From an uncultured Phascolarctobacterium sp. (GTDB lineage Bacteria; Bacillota; Negativicutes; Acidaminococcales; Acidaminococcaceae): a stretch of DNA of 32,497 nucleotides. The position numbers and the translations under genes are program-made. The DNA is taken from NCBI GenBank assembly GCA_900544885.1, contig UQWU01000019.1:1-32497 (forward strand). Reading direction: 5' to 3'. Of the stretch, positions 1 to 8,291 are shown piece by piece. Positions within the stretch are counted from its first letter, which is position 1. Each line of letters opens with the position of its first letter. The notes below the pieces were generated by a model that was not told where the DNA came from, did no database searches, and was given only the letters and a program-made list of their open reading frames with translations.

Positions 1-8
1 AGAAGAAG

Positions 9-47
9 CTCCCACTTCAAAAATTACGAAATAATTTTAAGTGGGAG
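9..47. other. Inverted repeat / possible terminator at window edge
   Basis: The 9-nt arms CTCCCACTT (9-17) and AAGTGGGAG (39-47) pair perfectly, and AT-rich flanks extend the stem inward. No T-run follows on the plus strand. Read on the minus strand, the hairpin is followed by CTTCTTCT, a weak U-rich tail. It may end a gene lying to the left of the window, but the parent gene is not visible. Confidence 0.4.
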
Positions 48-61
48 AGGTTCACACAATA

Positions 62-90
62 TTGCAATGCTATAAGAATTTAGATATAAT
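62..90 (+). promoter_or_regulatory. Promoter of tRNA-Ser
   Basis: TTGCAA (62-67), a 17-nt spacer and a perfect TATAAT (85-90) make a sigma-A-type promoter. The tRNA begins about 40 nt downstream, which would give a short 5' leader to be removed by RNase P. This is a consensus match only. Confidence 0.6.
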
Positions 91-130
91 AATAAATCAA
101 AGAGTTCTTATTTAAATATAATTTTATATT

Positions 131-221
131 GGAGATGTAGCGAAGTGGTCATAACGCACCTGACTCGAAATCAGTTCACCGTTTACGCGGTACGTGGGTT
201 CGAATCCCACCATCTCCGCCA
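131..221 (+). tRNA. tRNA-Ser (anticodon CGA)
   Basis: This is a class II tRNA of about 91 nt. The 7-nt acceptor arms are GGAGATG (131-137) and CATCTCC (211-217), followed by discriminator G218 and an encoded CCA (219-221). The anticodon loop CTCGAAA (164-170) carries CGA at 166-168, reading UCG codons. A long variable arm and the T-loop GTTCGAATC are visible. The long variable arm, the discriminator G and the anticodon all agree with serine. Confidence 0.95.
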
Positions 222-229
222 GTAATTTC

Positions 230-262
230 ATCCCATAAGTGAAAACGCTTATGGGATTTTTT
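230..262 (+). terminator. Intrinsic terminator of tRNA-Ser
   Basis: The stem ATCCCATAAG (230-239) pairs perfectly with CTTATGGGAT (248-257) around a short A-rich loop, and a T-run follows immediately. It lies 8 nt after the tRNA CCA end. Confidence 0.9.
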
Positions 263-324
263 GTGTGCAGTTTGTAAATTTTTTAGCATTTTGTCCTTGC
301 TGAATGTAAAATATAAACTTTTAT

Positions 325-353
325 TTGAAAAGATGACATTAAACTGTTACAAT
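325..353 (+). promoter_or_regulatory. Promoter of the metF operon
   Basis: TTGAAA (325-330), a 17-nt spacer and TACAAT (348-353) form a good sigma-A promoter. Transcription would begin near 360, giving a leader of only about 30 nt. That leaves no room for a SAM riboswitch or T-box in front of metF, in contrast to metA at the other end of the window. Confidence 0.65.
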
Positions 354-390
354 AACAAGCAAATGTTTTTGTTTTGAGGGAGTGTAAAAA

Positions 391-1266
391 ATGAAAGATA
401 CAAAGATTATTGATATTTTAAAAACAGATGACGTGTGTATTTCATGTGAGCTGTTTCCGCCTAAACAAGGTACTGAGCTACAGAACAGTTTAGAAATCGT
501 AAATAAAATTGCTCAAGTACATCCTTCTTATATGAGTGTTACTTATGGTGCCGGTGGAAGTACTGTAGGTTATTCTGCTGCTTTGGCTAAAGAGGTACAG
601 GATAATGGCATTCCGGCATTAGCTCATTTGACTTGCGTACAAGCTGATGAAAAAAAGATTTTGGCTGTTCTTAAACAATTAGAGGACTGTGGTGTAAAAA
701 ATATTTTAGCATTGCGCGGAGATATTCCTAATAATTTGGAAGGTGAAAAAATCGGTGCGTTCGCACATGCTAGTGATTTAATGAGTTTTATTAAAAAACA
801 AGGTGATTTTTGTGTTGGTGGTGCCGCTTATCCTGAAGGTCATCCGGAATCAGGTTCTTTAGCACATGATATTGAGAATACTAAATATAAAGTTGATGCA
901 GGTGTAGATTTCTTAGTAACCCAAATGTTCTTTGATAATACTATTTTATATAATTATATGTTCCGTTTGTTAAGTGCAGGTATTAATGTGCCGGTTGTTC
1001 CTGGTATTATGCCTGTAACTAATGCGAAACAGATTACCCGTATTTGTCAGCTGAGTGGCACTAAGCTGCCACCTCATTTCAGAGCGATAGTCGAAAAATT
1101 TGCTGATAAACCGGAAGCCTTACAGCAAGCAGGCATTGCCTATGCCACCGGGCAGATTATTGATTTGATTGCTAATGGTTTCAGTCATGTACATATTTAT
1201 ACTATGAACAGACCGGAAATTATTGGCGGTATTATGAACAATTTATCCGAAATTGTAAAAAAATAA
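391..1266 (+). CDS. metF: Methylenetetrahydrofolate reductase
   Basis: This cytoplasmic flavoenzyme reduces 5,10-methylene-THF to 5-methyl-THF, the methyl donor used by MetH. The 291-residue protein has the normal bacterial MetF length. The N-terminal SCELFPPK segment (the family's conserved E-x-FPPK) and the following SVTYGAGGS strand are characteristic, and DFLVTQMFFDN is the later conserved barrel strand. The start ATG has GAGGGAG about 9 nt upstream. It is the first gene of a three-gene run (metF, reactivation protein, metH) with a 14-nt gap to the next gene, so methyl-group production and use are co-transcribed. Nothing in it looks truncated. Confidence 0.95.
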   Translation: MKDTKIIDILKTDDVCISCELFPPKQGTELQNSLEIVNKIAQVHPSYMSVTYGAGGSTVGYSAALAKEVQDNGIPALAHLTCVQADEKKILAVLKQLEDCGVKNILALRGDIPNNLEGEKIGAFAHASDLMSFIKKQGDFCVGGAAYPEGHPESGSLAHDIENTKYKVDAGVDFLVTQMFFDNTILYNYMFRLLSAGINVPVVPGIMPVTNAKQITRICQLSGTKLPPHFRAIVEKFADKPEALQQAGIAYATGQIIDLIANGFSHVHIYTMNRPEIIGGIMNNLSEIVKK

Positions 1267-1280
1267 GGTAGGTGCCGCAA

Positions 1281-1907
1281 ATGGATTTTAATAGAAAAGA
1301 AGCGCTGCGCTATTTGCGTGCCGATATGCGCGATGAACGTAGTGCAGTGCTAGTAGATACTGTTTATTTAAAAATGCGTAATGAGGTGCAGGCACGTCAC
1401 GTATTGCAGAAGCATCGAGTACAGGTTGTTGAGGATGGTGTTATTCTTGATTGCGGAGTGCATTTGCATTCCAAAGATTTAGCGGCACATCTAAAAGGCT
1501 GTGAAGAAGTTATATTGCTTGCGGCAACGTTAGGTACTCGTGTAGATGCAGTAATTAGACGCTTGGCTGTAGGTAGCGTTGCTGAGGGTGCGGCTGCTCA
1601 GGCAGTAGCTGCTTCTTTGATTGAAAGCTATTGTGATGATATACAAAGTAAGGTGGACACTGGTAATTTAAAGCAAAGGCCGCGGTTCTCACCAGGATAT
1701 GGTGATTGGCCTTTAGAAGAACAGAAGTTATTGTTTCCTATTTTAGATTGTGCTAAACGGATTGGTTTGACACTGACTGATGGTATGATGATGGCACCGT
1801 CCAAATCAGTAACTGCTATTATCGGCTTGTCTGAGGATGTAGCTTGTGTATGGAATAAGTGTATGACCTGTGGGAACGTAAATTGCCCCTATCGTTCCAA
1901 CTCTTGA
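1281..1907 (+). CDS. MetH reactivation-domain protein (stand-alone)
   Basis: This 208-residue protein resembles the C-terminal activation domain that full-length MetH uses to bind S-adenosylmethionine and reductively remethylate oxidised cob(II)alamin. The signature is RFSPGYGDWP (about 135-144), followed by a segment like the LTDGMMMAPSKSVTAIIG stretch of the family. It ends in a Cys cluster (Cys194, Cys197, Cys202) just before the C-terminus. I place the start at ATG 1281, which is well spaced from AAGGTAGG (1265-1272). A GTG at 1272 in the same frame sits inside that Shine-Dalgarno sequence and is less likely. The gene lies between metF and metH, and the metH product lacks this domain, so the two proteins probably work together. 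Split arrangements of this kind are known in other Firmicutes. Confidence 0.88.
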   Translation: MDFNRKEALRYLRADMRDERSAVLVDTVYLKMRNEVQARHVLQKHRVQVVEDGVILDCGVHLHSKDLAAHLKGCEEVILLAATLGTRVDAVIRRLAVGSVAEGAAAQAVAASLIESYCDDIQSKVDTGNLKQRPRFSPGYGDWPLEEQKLLFPILDCAKRIGLTLTDGMMMAPSKSVTAIIGLSEDVACVWNKCMTCGNVNCPYRSNS

Positions 1908-1954
1908 GTGGAGTAGCAGGTTTATTAGATATAAATTTGAGGAGAATAGTGATA

Positions 1955-4315
1955 ATGAGTTTTAAAGATTTATTAGGTAAGCAAATGTTGTTTTTTGATG
2001 GTGCGACAGGTACTCAACTACAAGCACGTGGTCTGCAGGCAGGTGAATTACCAGAACGCTGGAATTTTACTCATCCGGAAATTATTGAGGCTGTACATAA
2101 AGATTATTTGGCTGCAGGTGCCAATATTTTAAAAACCAATACTTTTGGTGCTAATCCCATTAAGTTGGCGGAAACAGATTTAGATTGTAAAGCAACTATT
2201 ACTGCTGCGGTTACTATTGCTAAGAAGGCTTGTGCAGGTGCTATAGATAAATTTGTCGCACTTGATTTAGGCCCTACAGGTAAGCTGTTAGCGCCCTATG
2301 GTGATTTGCCTTTTGAAAAAGCTGTTGCTGCTTATGGCGAAATGGTTCGTTATGGTGTAGAAGCAGGTGCTGATTTAATTCTTATCGAAACCATGAGTGA
2401 TACTTACGAAACTAAAGCTGCGATTTTAGGTGCTAAGGAAAATTGTGATCTGCCGGTTTGTGTAACTTTGACTTTTGATGAAGATGGCAAACTGCTGACA
2501 GGTGCTACTGTAGAGGCTGCTGCATTAATGTGTGAAGGCTTGGGCGTTGATGCTATTGGGTTTAACTGTGGTCTTGGTCCGGTACAGGTAGCTAAATTAG
2601 TGCCACAAATGTTGCAGGCTACTAAGCTGCCTTTAATCGTGAATCCTAATGCAGGTCTGCCTGTACAACGTGACGGTAAAACCTGTTTTGATATTACTCC
2701 GGAGGAATATGCTGGTTTAATGTATGCATTGGCTTATGTTGATGCTCCGAGCATTATGGGTGGTTGCTGTGGTACCACACCTGCACATATTGCTGCTATG
2801 ATTACCAAATGTAAGAATTTACAACCTGGTGGTACTCGTGAATTGGACTTGACTGCAGTTTCCTCCTATGGCAAAGCTGTACATATTGGTGATGTTCCTG
2901 TTATTATCGGTGAACGTATTAATCCTACGGGCAAAAAAAGATTAAAAGAAGCTTTGAAAAATCAGGAGCTTGATTATGTATGTCGTCTAGCATTAGAACA
3001 AATTTCTAGTACTGCTCATATTTTGGACGTAAATGTAGGTACTCCTGGTATTGATGAAACTGCTATGCTGGGTAAAGCAGTACCTGCTTTGCAGGCTATT
3101 ACTGATACACCGCTCCAGATTGATACTTCTAATTATGAAGCGATGGAAAAGGCTTTGCGTTTATATAATGGTAAGCCTATGTTAAATTCTGTTAATGGTA
3201 AAGAGGATAGCTTAGAACACGTATTACCGTTAGCAAAAAAATATGGTGCTGTTGTAGTTGCTTTATGTCTTGATGATAGTGGTATTCCGACTACTGCTGA
3301 AGGTCGTATAGCTATTGCAGATAAAATTATTGCTCGAGCAGCTGAATATGGCATTGAAAGTCGTAATATCGTAGTAGATCCGTTGGCCATGACCATTTCT
3401 ACCGGTGCAGATAATGCTGCGGTAGCCTGTGAGGTTATTCGTGCGATGAAGGCACGTGGAATTAACACTGTCATGGGTGTTTCTAATATTTCCTTTGGCT
3501 TGCCCGGTCGTGATGCTGTCAATAGCACCTTCTTTGCAATGGCAATGCAGGCCGGCTTGTCTTGTGGCATTATTAATCCGCAAAGTAAAGCTATGTTAGA
3601 TGCTTATTATGGTTTCTGTGCTTTAGCAGGTTATGATGAGGGATGTCAGGAATACGTTAAACGTTATGCTGATGCTCCCAAGGCTGCACCGACTAGCGTA
3701 AGCGATGTTAATTTATATGATGCAATTGTCAAAGGCTTACAAATTGATGCTAAAAAAGCAGCCGCAGTTGCTTTAGCGGATGAAGCACCTTTAGATGTTA
3801 TCAATAAATATATGATTCCGGCACTTGATTTTGTTGGTGACGGATTCGAAAAGAAAACACTGTTCTTACCGCAGTTATTAATGAGTGCTGATGCTGCCAA
3901 AGCAGCCTTTGAGGTTATCCGTGAAGCAGTAGGGGTTGCCGAAACTCAAAGTGATACTGTGGTTATTGCTACTGTTCATGGTGATATTCATGATATCGGC
4001 AAAAACATTGTTAAAGTTTTACTGGAAAATTATGGTTATAAAGTTCTTGATTTAGGCAAAGATGTACCAGTGGCAGATATTGTAAAGACTGTGCAGGAAA
4101 GCGGAGCAAAGGTTGTCGGTTTATCAGCTTTGATGACTACTACTGTTAGTGCTATGGAAGCTACTATTAATGCTTTACGTGAAGTAAGCGACTGTAAAAT
4201 AGTAGTTGGCGGTGCTGTCTTAACTGAGGAATATGCACAAAGTATTGGTGCGGAGCATTATGCACCGAATGCTGTTAGTGCTGTAACATATGTTAACGAA
4301 GTTTTTGGTAAATAA
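1955..4315 (+). CDS. metH: Cobalamin-dependent methionine synthase lacking the activation domain
   Basis: It transfers the methyl group of 5-methyl-THF to homocysteine through methylcobalamin. The 786-residue protein has a homocysteine-binding barrel (about 1-300) with zinc ligands Cys205, Cys271 and Cys272 (GFNCG and GGCCG). A pterin-binding domain starts near VIIGERINPTG (316-326). A helical cap and a B12-binding Rossmann domain follow, with D677-x-H679-x-x-G682 supplying the axial histidine. The chain ends at the B12 domain, about 400 residues short of E. coli MetH. The missing reactivation domain is encoded just upstream. ATG 1955 is chosen because GAGGAGAA precedes it by 8 nt. Reading the frame back to 1859 would overlap the upstream gene and add non-homologous residues. 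Confidence 0.95.
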   Translation: MSFKDLLGKQMLFFDGATGTQLQARGLQAGELPERWNFTHPEIIEAVHKDYLAAGANILKTNTFGANPIKLAETDLDCKATITAAVTIAKKACAGAIDKFVALDLGPTGKLLAPYGDLPFEKAVAAYGEMVRYGVEAGADLILIETMSDTYETKAAILGAKENCDLPVCVTLTFDEDGKLLTGATVEAAALMCEGLGVDAIGFNCGLGPVQVAKLVPQMLQATKLPLIVNPNAGLPVQRDGKTCFDITPEEYAGLMYALAYVDAPSIMGGCCGTTPAHIAAMITKCKNLQPGGTRELDLTAVSSYGKAVHIGDVPVIIGERINPTGKKRLKEALKNQELDYVCRLALEQISSTAHILDVNVGTPGIDETAMLGKAVPALQAITDTPLQIDTSNYEAMEKALRLYNGKPMLNSVNGKEDSLEHVLPLAKKYGAVVVALCLDDSGIPTTAEGRIAIADKIIARAAEYGIESRNIVVDPLAMTISTGADNAAVACEVIRAMKARGINTVMGVSNISFGLPGRDAVNSTFFAMAMQAGLSCGIINPQSKAMLDAYYGFCALAGYDEGCQEYVKRYADAPKAAPTSVSDVNLYDAIVKGLQIDAKKAAAVALADEAPLDVINKYMIPALDFVGDGFEKKTLFLPQLLMSADAAKAAFEVIREAVGVAETQSDTVVIATVHGDIHDIGKNIVKVLLENYGYKVLDLGKDVPVADIVKTVQESGAKVVGLSALMTTTVSAMEATINALREVSDCKIVVGGAVLTEEYAQSIGAEHYAPNAVSAVTYVNEVFGK

Positions 4316-4320
4316 GTAAG

Positions 4321-4356
4321 AAAAAAGCAGAAGTCTTTTTTAGACTTCTGCTTTTT
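4321..4356. terminator. Bidirectional terminator between metH and lrgB
   Basis: GCAGAAGTC (4327-4335) and GACTTCTGC (4343-4351) pair perfectly around a T-rich loop. The stem has an A-run on its left and a T-run on its right, so it can end both the metF-metH transcript and the convergent lrgAB transcript. Confidence 0.9.
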
Positions 4357-4367
4357 ATATGTCTGAA

Positions 4368-5078
4368 TTACATAATGTGTTTCAAAATAGGTAGCATAAT
4401 CGGTGCTAACAAAGATGTTGTGATACCAGTTAAAGCGATAGCAACACCACCGATAGCTAATTGAATAGGGCTGACACTAACACAAACGCTAGTACCGATA
4501 CCATGACTAGAAGCGCCGATGGATAACCCGGCAGCCAAATCATTTTTTATTCCGAAGATTGCTAAAAGTTTATGATTAAATGTTGCTCCTAACATACCGG
4601 TAAAAATAACACCTGCTGTAGTTAAAGCAGGAATACCACCAATAGTTTTGGAAACATCAATAGCAATCGGTGTAGTTACAGACTTAGGAATTAAACTTAG
4701 TAATACTGGTTCACTAGCACCGGTTAATCTACCAGTAAAGTACACAACGATGATAGCTAGGAATGTGGCAATAGTAACACCACTTAAAATCGCAAAGGCT
4801 TTTTCTTGAATAATCTTGCGGTTTTTGTACAATGGTAAAGCCAGGGCAATAGTTGCTGGCCCTAAGAGAAAATTGATAAATTCAGCGCCTGCTTCATAAT
4901 GCTTATATTCTAGTCCTGGGGTTAGAACGATACAAGCAATAATAGCAGGGCAAGCTATAACAAATGGTGGGATAATCTTTAGGTTGAATCGGTCGACGAT
5001 TATTTCGCTAATGGCGTATATAATAATGGTAAGACCAATGCCTAAGAGTGGAGTATTAATCAAGTTTTCGGGAAACAT
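4368..5078 (-). CDS. lrgB: LrgB/CidB-family membrane protein
   Basis: This 236-residue, highly hydrophobic protein has about six to seven predicted membrane segments. It is recognised as LrgB by the conserved core containing LLSLIPKSVTTPIAIDVS and the GASSHGIGTSV segment. The family works with LrgA-like holin proteins. In Gram-positives it affects murein hydrolase activity and cell death, and it has also been linked to pyruvate and other small-acid transport; which role applies here is unknown. Its ATG lies one base after the lrgA stop with no separate strong Shine-Dalgarno, so translation is probably coupled to lrgA. Confidence 0.9.
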   Translation of the reverse strand: MFPENLINTPLLGIGLTIIIYAISEIIVDRFNLKIIPPFVIACPAIIACIVLTPGLEYKHYEAGAEFINFLLGPATIALALPLYKNRKIIQEKAFAILSGVTIATFLAIIVVYFTGRLTGASEPVLLSLIPKSVTTPIAIDVSKTIGGIPALTTAGVIFTGMLGATFNHKLLAIFGIKNDLAAGLSIGASSHGIGTSVCVSVSPIQLAIGGVAIALTGITTSLLAPIMLPILKHIM

Positions 5079-5079
5079 A

Positions 5080-5442
5080 TTATTTCACTTCTTTCTTTTT
5101 CAACATGCTTTGTAAGAGAAATGCGGTACTTCCCAATACAGTAACACTAGATACTATAATAATAGTTAAGATAGGCAGCCATTCTGCTTCAAGAACATCT
5201 GCATACAAAATTACACTAACACCTGCAGGCAGAAACAGCATACCCATTTTAGAAATGAGAATGTTACAAACTCCTTCTACAGATGACGGCGGTATGATTT
5301 TTCCACAGAGAAGTGCTGTAAGAATCAGCATTCCTAATAAAGATGGCGGAAAGGGTACACCCAAGGCGTCAATGATAACTGTAGAAATCCATTGTAATAA
5401 TAAAAGAAACGCTATGCCGCGTAGCAATGATGTTGGTGACAT
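5080..5442 (-). CDS. lrgA: LrgA/CidA-family holin-like protein
   Basis: This 120-residue protein has four predicted membrane helices and the family segment PFPPSLLGMLIL, followed by FLPAGVSVI. The start is set at the ATG whose complement ends at 5442, because AGGAGGAGG lies 5 to 6 nt upstream. The frame stays open for 23 more codons, but these look like leader. LrgA and LrgB are normally encoded together and are thought to form a membrane complex; here lrgB follows after one base. The promoter region carries an inverted repeat that may be an operator. Confidence 0.88.
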   Translation of the reverse strand: MSPTSLLRGIAFLLLLQWISTVIIDALGVPFPPSLLGMLILTALLCGKIIPPSSVEGVCNILISKMGMLFLPAGVSVILYADVLEAEWLPILTIIIVSSVTVLGSTAFLLQSMLKKKEVK

Positions 5443-5483
5443 TATTATCCTCCTCCTCATGTACAACAAAAAACAAAAACGTA

Positions 5484-5518
5484 TGTATAATATTGACACA
5501 ACATGTGACAAGTGTCAA
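5484..5518 (-). promoter_or_regulatory. lrgAB promoter with inverted repeat
   Basis: Read on the minus strand there are two overlapping promoter candidates. One is TTGACA (5518-5513) with a 17-nt spacer to CAATAT (5495-5490). The other is TTGTCA (5511-5506) with a 16-nt spacer to TATACA (5489-5484). A perfect 7-bp inverted repeat, TTGACAC (5493-5499) and GTGTCAA (5512-5518), spans this region with a 12-nt centre, so a dimeric regulator could occlude RNA polymerase. Confidence 0.5.
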
Positions 5519-5560
5519 GGAAAACGAGTACATAATTCACGAAATTTACATAAATTACAT

Positions 5561-5588
5561 TTGACTTTTTGACTTTTGCTGTTATAAT
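5561..5588 (+). promoter_or_regulatory. clpB promoter
   Basis: TTGACT (5561-5566), a 16-nt spacer and TATAAT (5583-5588) fit a sigma-A promoter. A TTTGACT direct repeat (5560-5566 and 5568-5574) overlaps the -35 box. No CIRCE element is visible. The leader to the clpB ATG is about 100 nt and ends in a perfect AAGGAGGTG. Confidence 0.65.
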
Positions 5589-5695
5589 TAACAATGTAAG
5601 GTCTTGTTAAATTATACAGGACTTTAGAAAAAAGTATTTTTGAAATTTAAATTTCCCATAAATTGTAAGTCTCATATTAAAGGAGGTGTAGCGAT

Positions 5696-8239
5696 ATGGA
5701 TGAACGCTACAGTGAAGAAGTAAAAAACATTTTAGAGGCTGCTCAGCAACAAGCAGTTATGAATTATAATCAGGAGCTTACAACAGCTCATGTATTGGTT
5801 GCCTTGTGTGGCAGTGATGGATTTTTCAAATATTTACTGCAAAATTTGCATATCGATGAAAATGCTTTTACTGCAGAAGCAAAGGCGTTAGTGCGTAAAA
5901 TTCCGTCCGTTAAAGGTCAGGACAAACAATTGATGATGGGCACAGCTTTTGCTCGTGTTATGGCTATTTTGAACCAAGGTAAAGAAGAAATTAACATCGG
6001 CCGCTTAGTTGCAGCTATTGCTAATGATGGCGATAGTGATGTTGTGACCTTGTTACGTAAACATGGCATTGACAAGAAAACAGTGGAGGCGGCATATATG
6101 CAATACCAAAATACTGCTGCTGATGATGAAACGAAAAAAACTTTAGAAAAATATGGTCAGGATTTAACTGCGAAAGCACGTGATGGTAAACTTGACCCGG
6201 TTATCGGACGTGATGAAGAAATTCGTCGTGTTGTAGAAATCTTGAGCCGTCGTAAGAAAAATAACCCTGTATTGATTGGTGAGCCTGGTGTTGGTAAAAC
6301 AGCTATTGCTGAAGGCTTAGCTAGACGTATTGTAGCTGGTGATGTACCAGAAAGCTTGAAAAATAAAACTTTGTATGCATTGGATTTAGCAGCTCTTGTT
6401 GCCGGTGCTAAATATCGTGGCGAATTTGAAGAACGTTTGAAAAAGGTTCTAAAATGCGTTAGTGACAGTGCAGGTCAAATCATTATGTTTATTGATGAGG
6501 TTCATACTGTTGTCGGTGCCGGTGCTGCAGAAGGTGCTATGGATGCAGGTAACATCTTAAAACCGATGCTGGCTCGTGGCGAGCTGCGCTGCATTGGTGC
6601 TACTACATTAAATGAATATCGTAAATATATTGAAAAAGATAGTGCGTTAGAACGTCGTTTCCAACCTGTAATGGTTAAGGAACCGAGCGTAGAAGATACT
6701 ATTTCTATTTTACGTGGACTTCGTGAACGTTATGAAGTGCATCATGGTGTACGTATTAAAGATGCTGCATTAGTTGCGGCTGCAGTTTTATCTAATCGTT
6801 ATATCAATGACCGTTTCCTTCCTGATAAAGCTATTGACTTGGTCGATGAAGCTGCTGCCCGTCTGCGTACCGAAATTGATTCTCTGCCGACAGAACTTGA
6901 TGAAAGCAAACGTCGTATTCTGCAATTAGAAATTGAGGCTCAGGCTTTGGCTAAAGAAGATGATGATGCTTCTAAAGAGCGTTTGGCAAAACTGAATGAA
7001 GAACTTACTAAACTGCGTAATGATAATGCAGCTTTGGTAAAACGTTGGGATGCAGAAAAAGCATCTATAGCTCGTGTTCGCGAAGTCAAAAAGGAAATAG
7101 ATGCTGTTAAACAACAGATGGAGCAAGCTGAACGCAATTATGACTTAAACAAATTGGCTGAACTAAAATATGGTCGTTTGCCATCTTTACAAAAAGAATT
7201 GGTTGATTTGTCCAATAAGGATAAAGATGGTAAAGAGAATGTCATGTTAAAGGAAGAAGTCGATGAAGAGGATATTGCCAAAGTAGTAAGTACTTGGACC
7301 GGTATTCCTGTTGTGCGTTTAGGCAGCGGTGAACGCGAGAAATTAGTTCACTTGGAAGAAATTCTTCATCAACGTGTTATTGGCCAGGACGAGGCTGTTA
7401 AGTCTGTCAGCGAAGCTGTTATCCGTGCCCGTGCTGGTATAAAGGATCCTAACCGTCCGATTGGTTCCTTTATCTTCCTTGGTCCTACCGGTGTTGGTAA
7501 AACTGAATTGGCTAAAACTTTGGCAGAAGTACTCTTTGATGATGAACGCAATATGGTTCGTATCGATATGAGTGAATATATGGAAAAACATACTGTTTCC
7601 CGTTTGATTGGTGCGCCTCCGGGATATGTAGGTTATGATGAAGGCGGCCAATTAACTGAAGCTGTACGTCGTCATCCGTATAGTGTAATCTTACTAGATG
7701 AAATTGAAAAAGCTCATGCCGATGTATTCAATGTTTTACTGCAGGTACTTGATGATGGTCGTCTGACTGATGGTCAAGGTCGTAGTGTAGACTTTAAAAA
7801 TACTTTGATTATCATGACCAGTAACTTGGGAAGCAGTGAAATCATGAAGAAACAAGGTACTATCGAGCGTGAAGAAGTACAGAAAATGTTAATGAATTTC
7901 TTCCGTCCGGAATTCCTGAACCGTGTTGACGATATTGTAGTTTTCAAACCCTTACAGGCTGAACAGATTAAAGATATTGTTAAACTGGTACTGCATGAAT
8001 TGGGAGAAAGATTAAACAAACAACTGGAAATCAAATTAACTGCTGAAGATGCTGCAGTAGCAAATCTGGCTGAGGCTGGATTTGATCCTGCCTTTGGTGC
8101 ACGTCCGCTGAAACGTTTGATTGTTCATACTGTTGAAAACATTCTTGGCCGTAAGATTGTTGCTGGCGAGATTAAAAATGGTGATGCAGTTGAAGTTGTT
8201 TTGAATGCTGATAATAAAATTGATGTTGTTGTAAAATAA
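5696..8239 (+). CDS. clpB: ATP-dependent chaperone ClpB (disaggregase)
   Basis: This cytoplasmic hexameric AAA+ chaperone works with DnaK to extract proteins from aggregates. The 847-residue protein has the usual ClpB length. Domains in order: Clp N-domain (about 1-145); first AAA+ module with Walker A GEPGVGKT (195-202) and Walker B Asp267-Glu268; the Lys/Glu-rich coiled-coil middle domain (about 395-520) that separates ClpB from ClpA and ClpC; second AAA+ module with Walker A GPTGVGKT (596-603); and a C-terminal D2-small domain with FDPAFGARPLKR. A perfect ribosome binding site, AAGGAGGTG (5679-5687), precedes the ATG. It is monocistronic between its own promoter and a terminator. Confidence 0.97.
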   Translation: MDERYSEEVKNILEAAQQQAVMNYNQELTTAHVLVALCGSDGFFKYLLQNLHIDENAFTAEAKALVRKIPSVKGQDKQLMMGTAFARVMAILNQGKEEINIGRLVAAIANDGDSDVVTLLRKHGIDKKTVEAAYMQYQNTAADDETKKTLEKYGQDLTAKARDGKLDPVIGRDEEIRRVVEILSRRKKNNPVLIGEPGVGKTAIAEGLARRIVAGDVPESLKNKTLYALDLAALVAGAKYRGEFEERLKKVLKCVSDSAGQIIMFIDEVHTVVGAGAAEGAMDAGNILKPMLARGELRCIGATTLNEYRKYIEKDSALERRFQPVMVKEPSVEDTISILRGLRERYEVHHGVRIKDAALVAAAVLSNRYINDRFLPDKAIDLVDEAAARLRTEIDSLPTELDESKRRILQLEIEAQALAKEDDDASKERLAKLNEELTKLRNDNAALVKRWDAEKASIARVREVKKEIDAVKQQMEQAERNYDLNKLAELKYGRLPSLQKELVDLSNKDKDGKENVMLKEEVDEEDIAKVVSTWTGIPVVRLGSGEREKLVHLEEILHQRVIGQDEAVKSVSEAVIRARAGIKDPNRPIGSFIFLGPTGVGKTELAKTLAEVLFDDERNMVRIDMSEYMEKHTVSRLIGAPPGYVGYDEGGQLTEAVRRHPYSVILLDEIEKAHADVFNVLLQVLDDGRLTDGQGRSVDFKNTLIIMTSNLGSSEIMKKQGTIEREEVQKMLMNFFRPEFLNRVDDIVVFKPLQAEQIKDIVKLVLHELGERLNKQLEIKLTAEDAAVANLAEAGFDPAFGARPLKRLIVHTVENILGRKIVAGEIKNGDAVEVVLNADNKIDVVVK

Positions 8240-8252
8240 ACAGCATACAAAA

Positions 8253-8286
8253 AGGCCTCCGAAGCAATTTTCGGGGGCCTAATTTT
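8253..8286. terminator. Bidirectional terminator between clpB and the CDF gene
   Basis: AGGCCTCCGAA (8253-8263) pairs with TTCGGGGGCCT (8270-8280) with one wobble pair. Read on the minus strand it is followed by a T5 run, and on the plus strand by a T-rich tract (AATTTTCTTCTTT). It serves the two convergent genes. Confidence 0.88.
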
Positions 8287-8291
8287 CTTCT

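Noticed and set aside
254..390. SAM riboswitch or T-box before metF
   Set aside because: The space between the likely start site and the ATG is about 30 nt and holds no conserved core.
1859..1954. Upstream extension of metH to an earlier ATG
   Set aside because: It would overlap the preceding gene and add residues unlike MetH; ATG 1955 has a proper ribosome binding site.
3133..3900. Minus-strand open frames inside metH
   Set aside because: They are shadows of the strong metH frame and lack ribosome binding sites and family features.
5105..5572. 155-codon open frame opposite lrgA and its promoter
   Set aside because: It is antisense to the well-supported lrgA, has no ribosome binding site and no recognisable family features.
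5589..5695. CIRCE element in front of clpB
   Set aside because: No TTAGCACTC/GAGTGCTAA pair is present in the leader or promoter.
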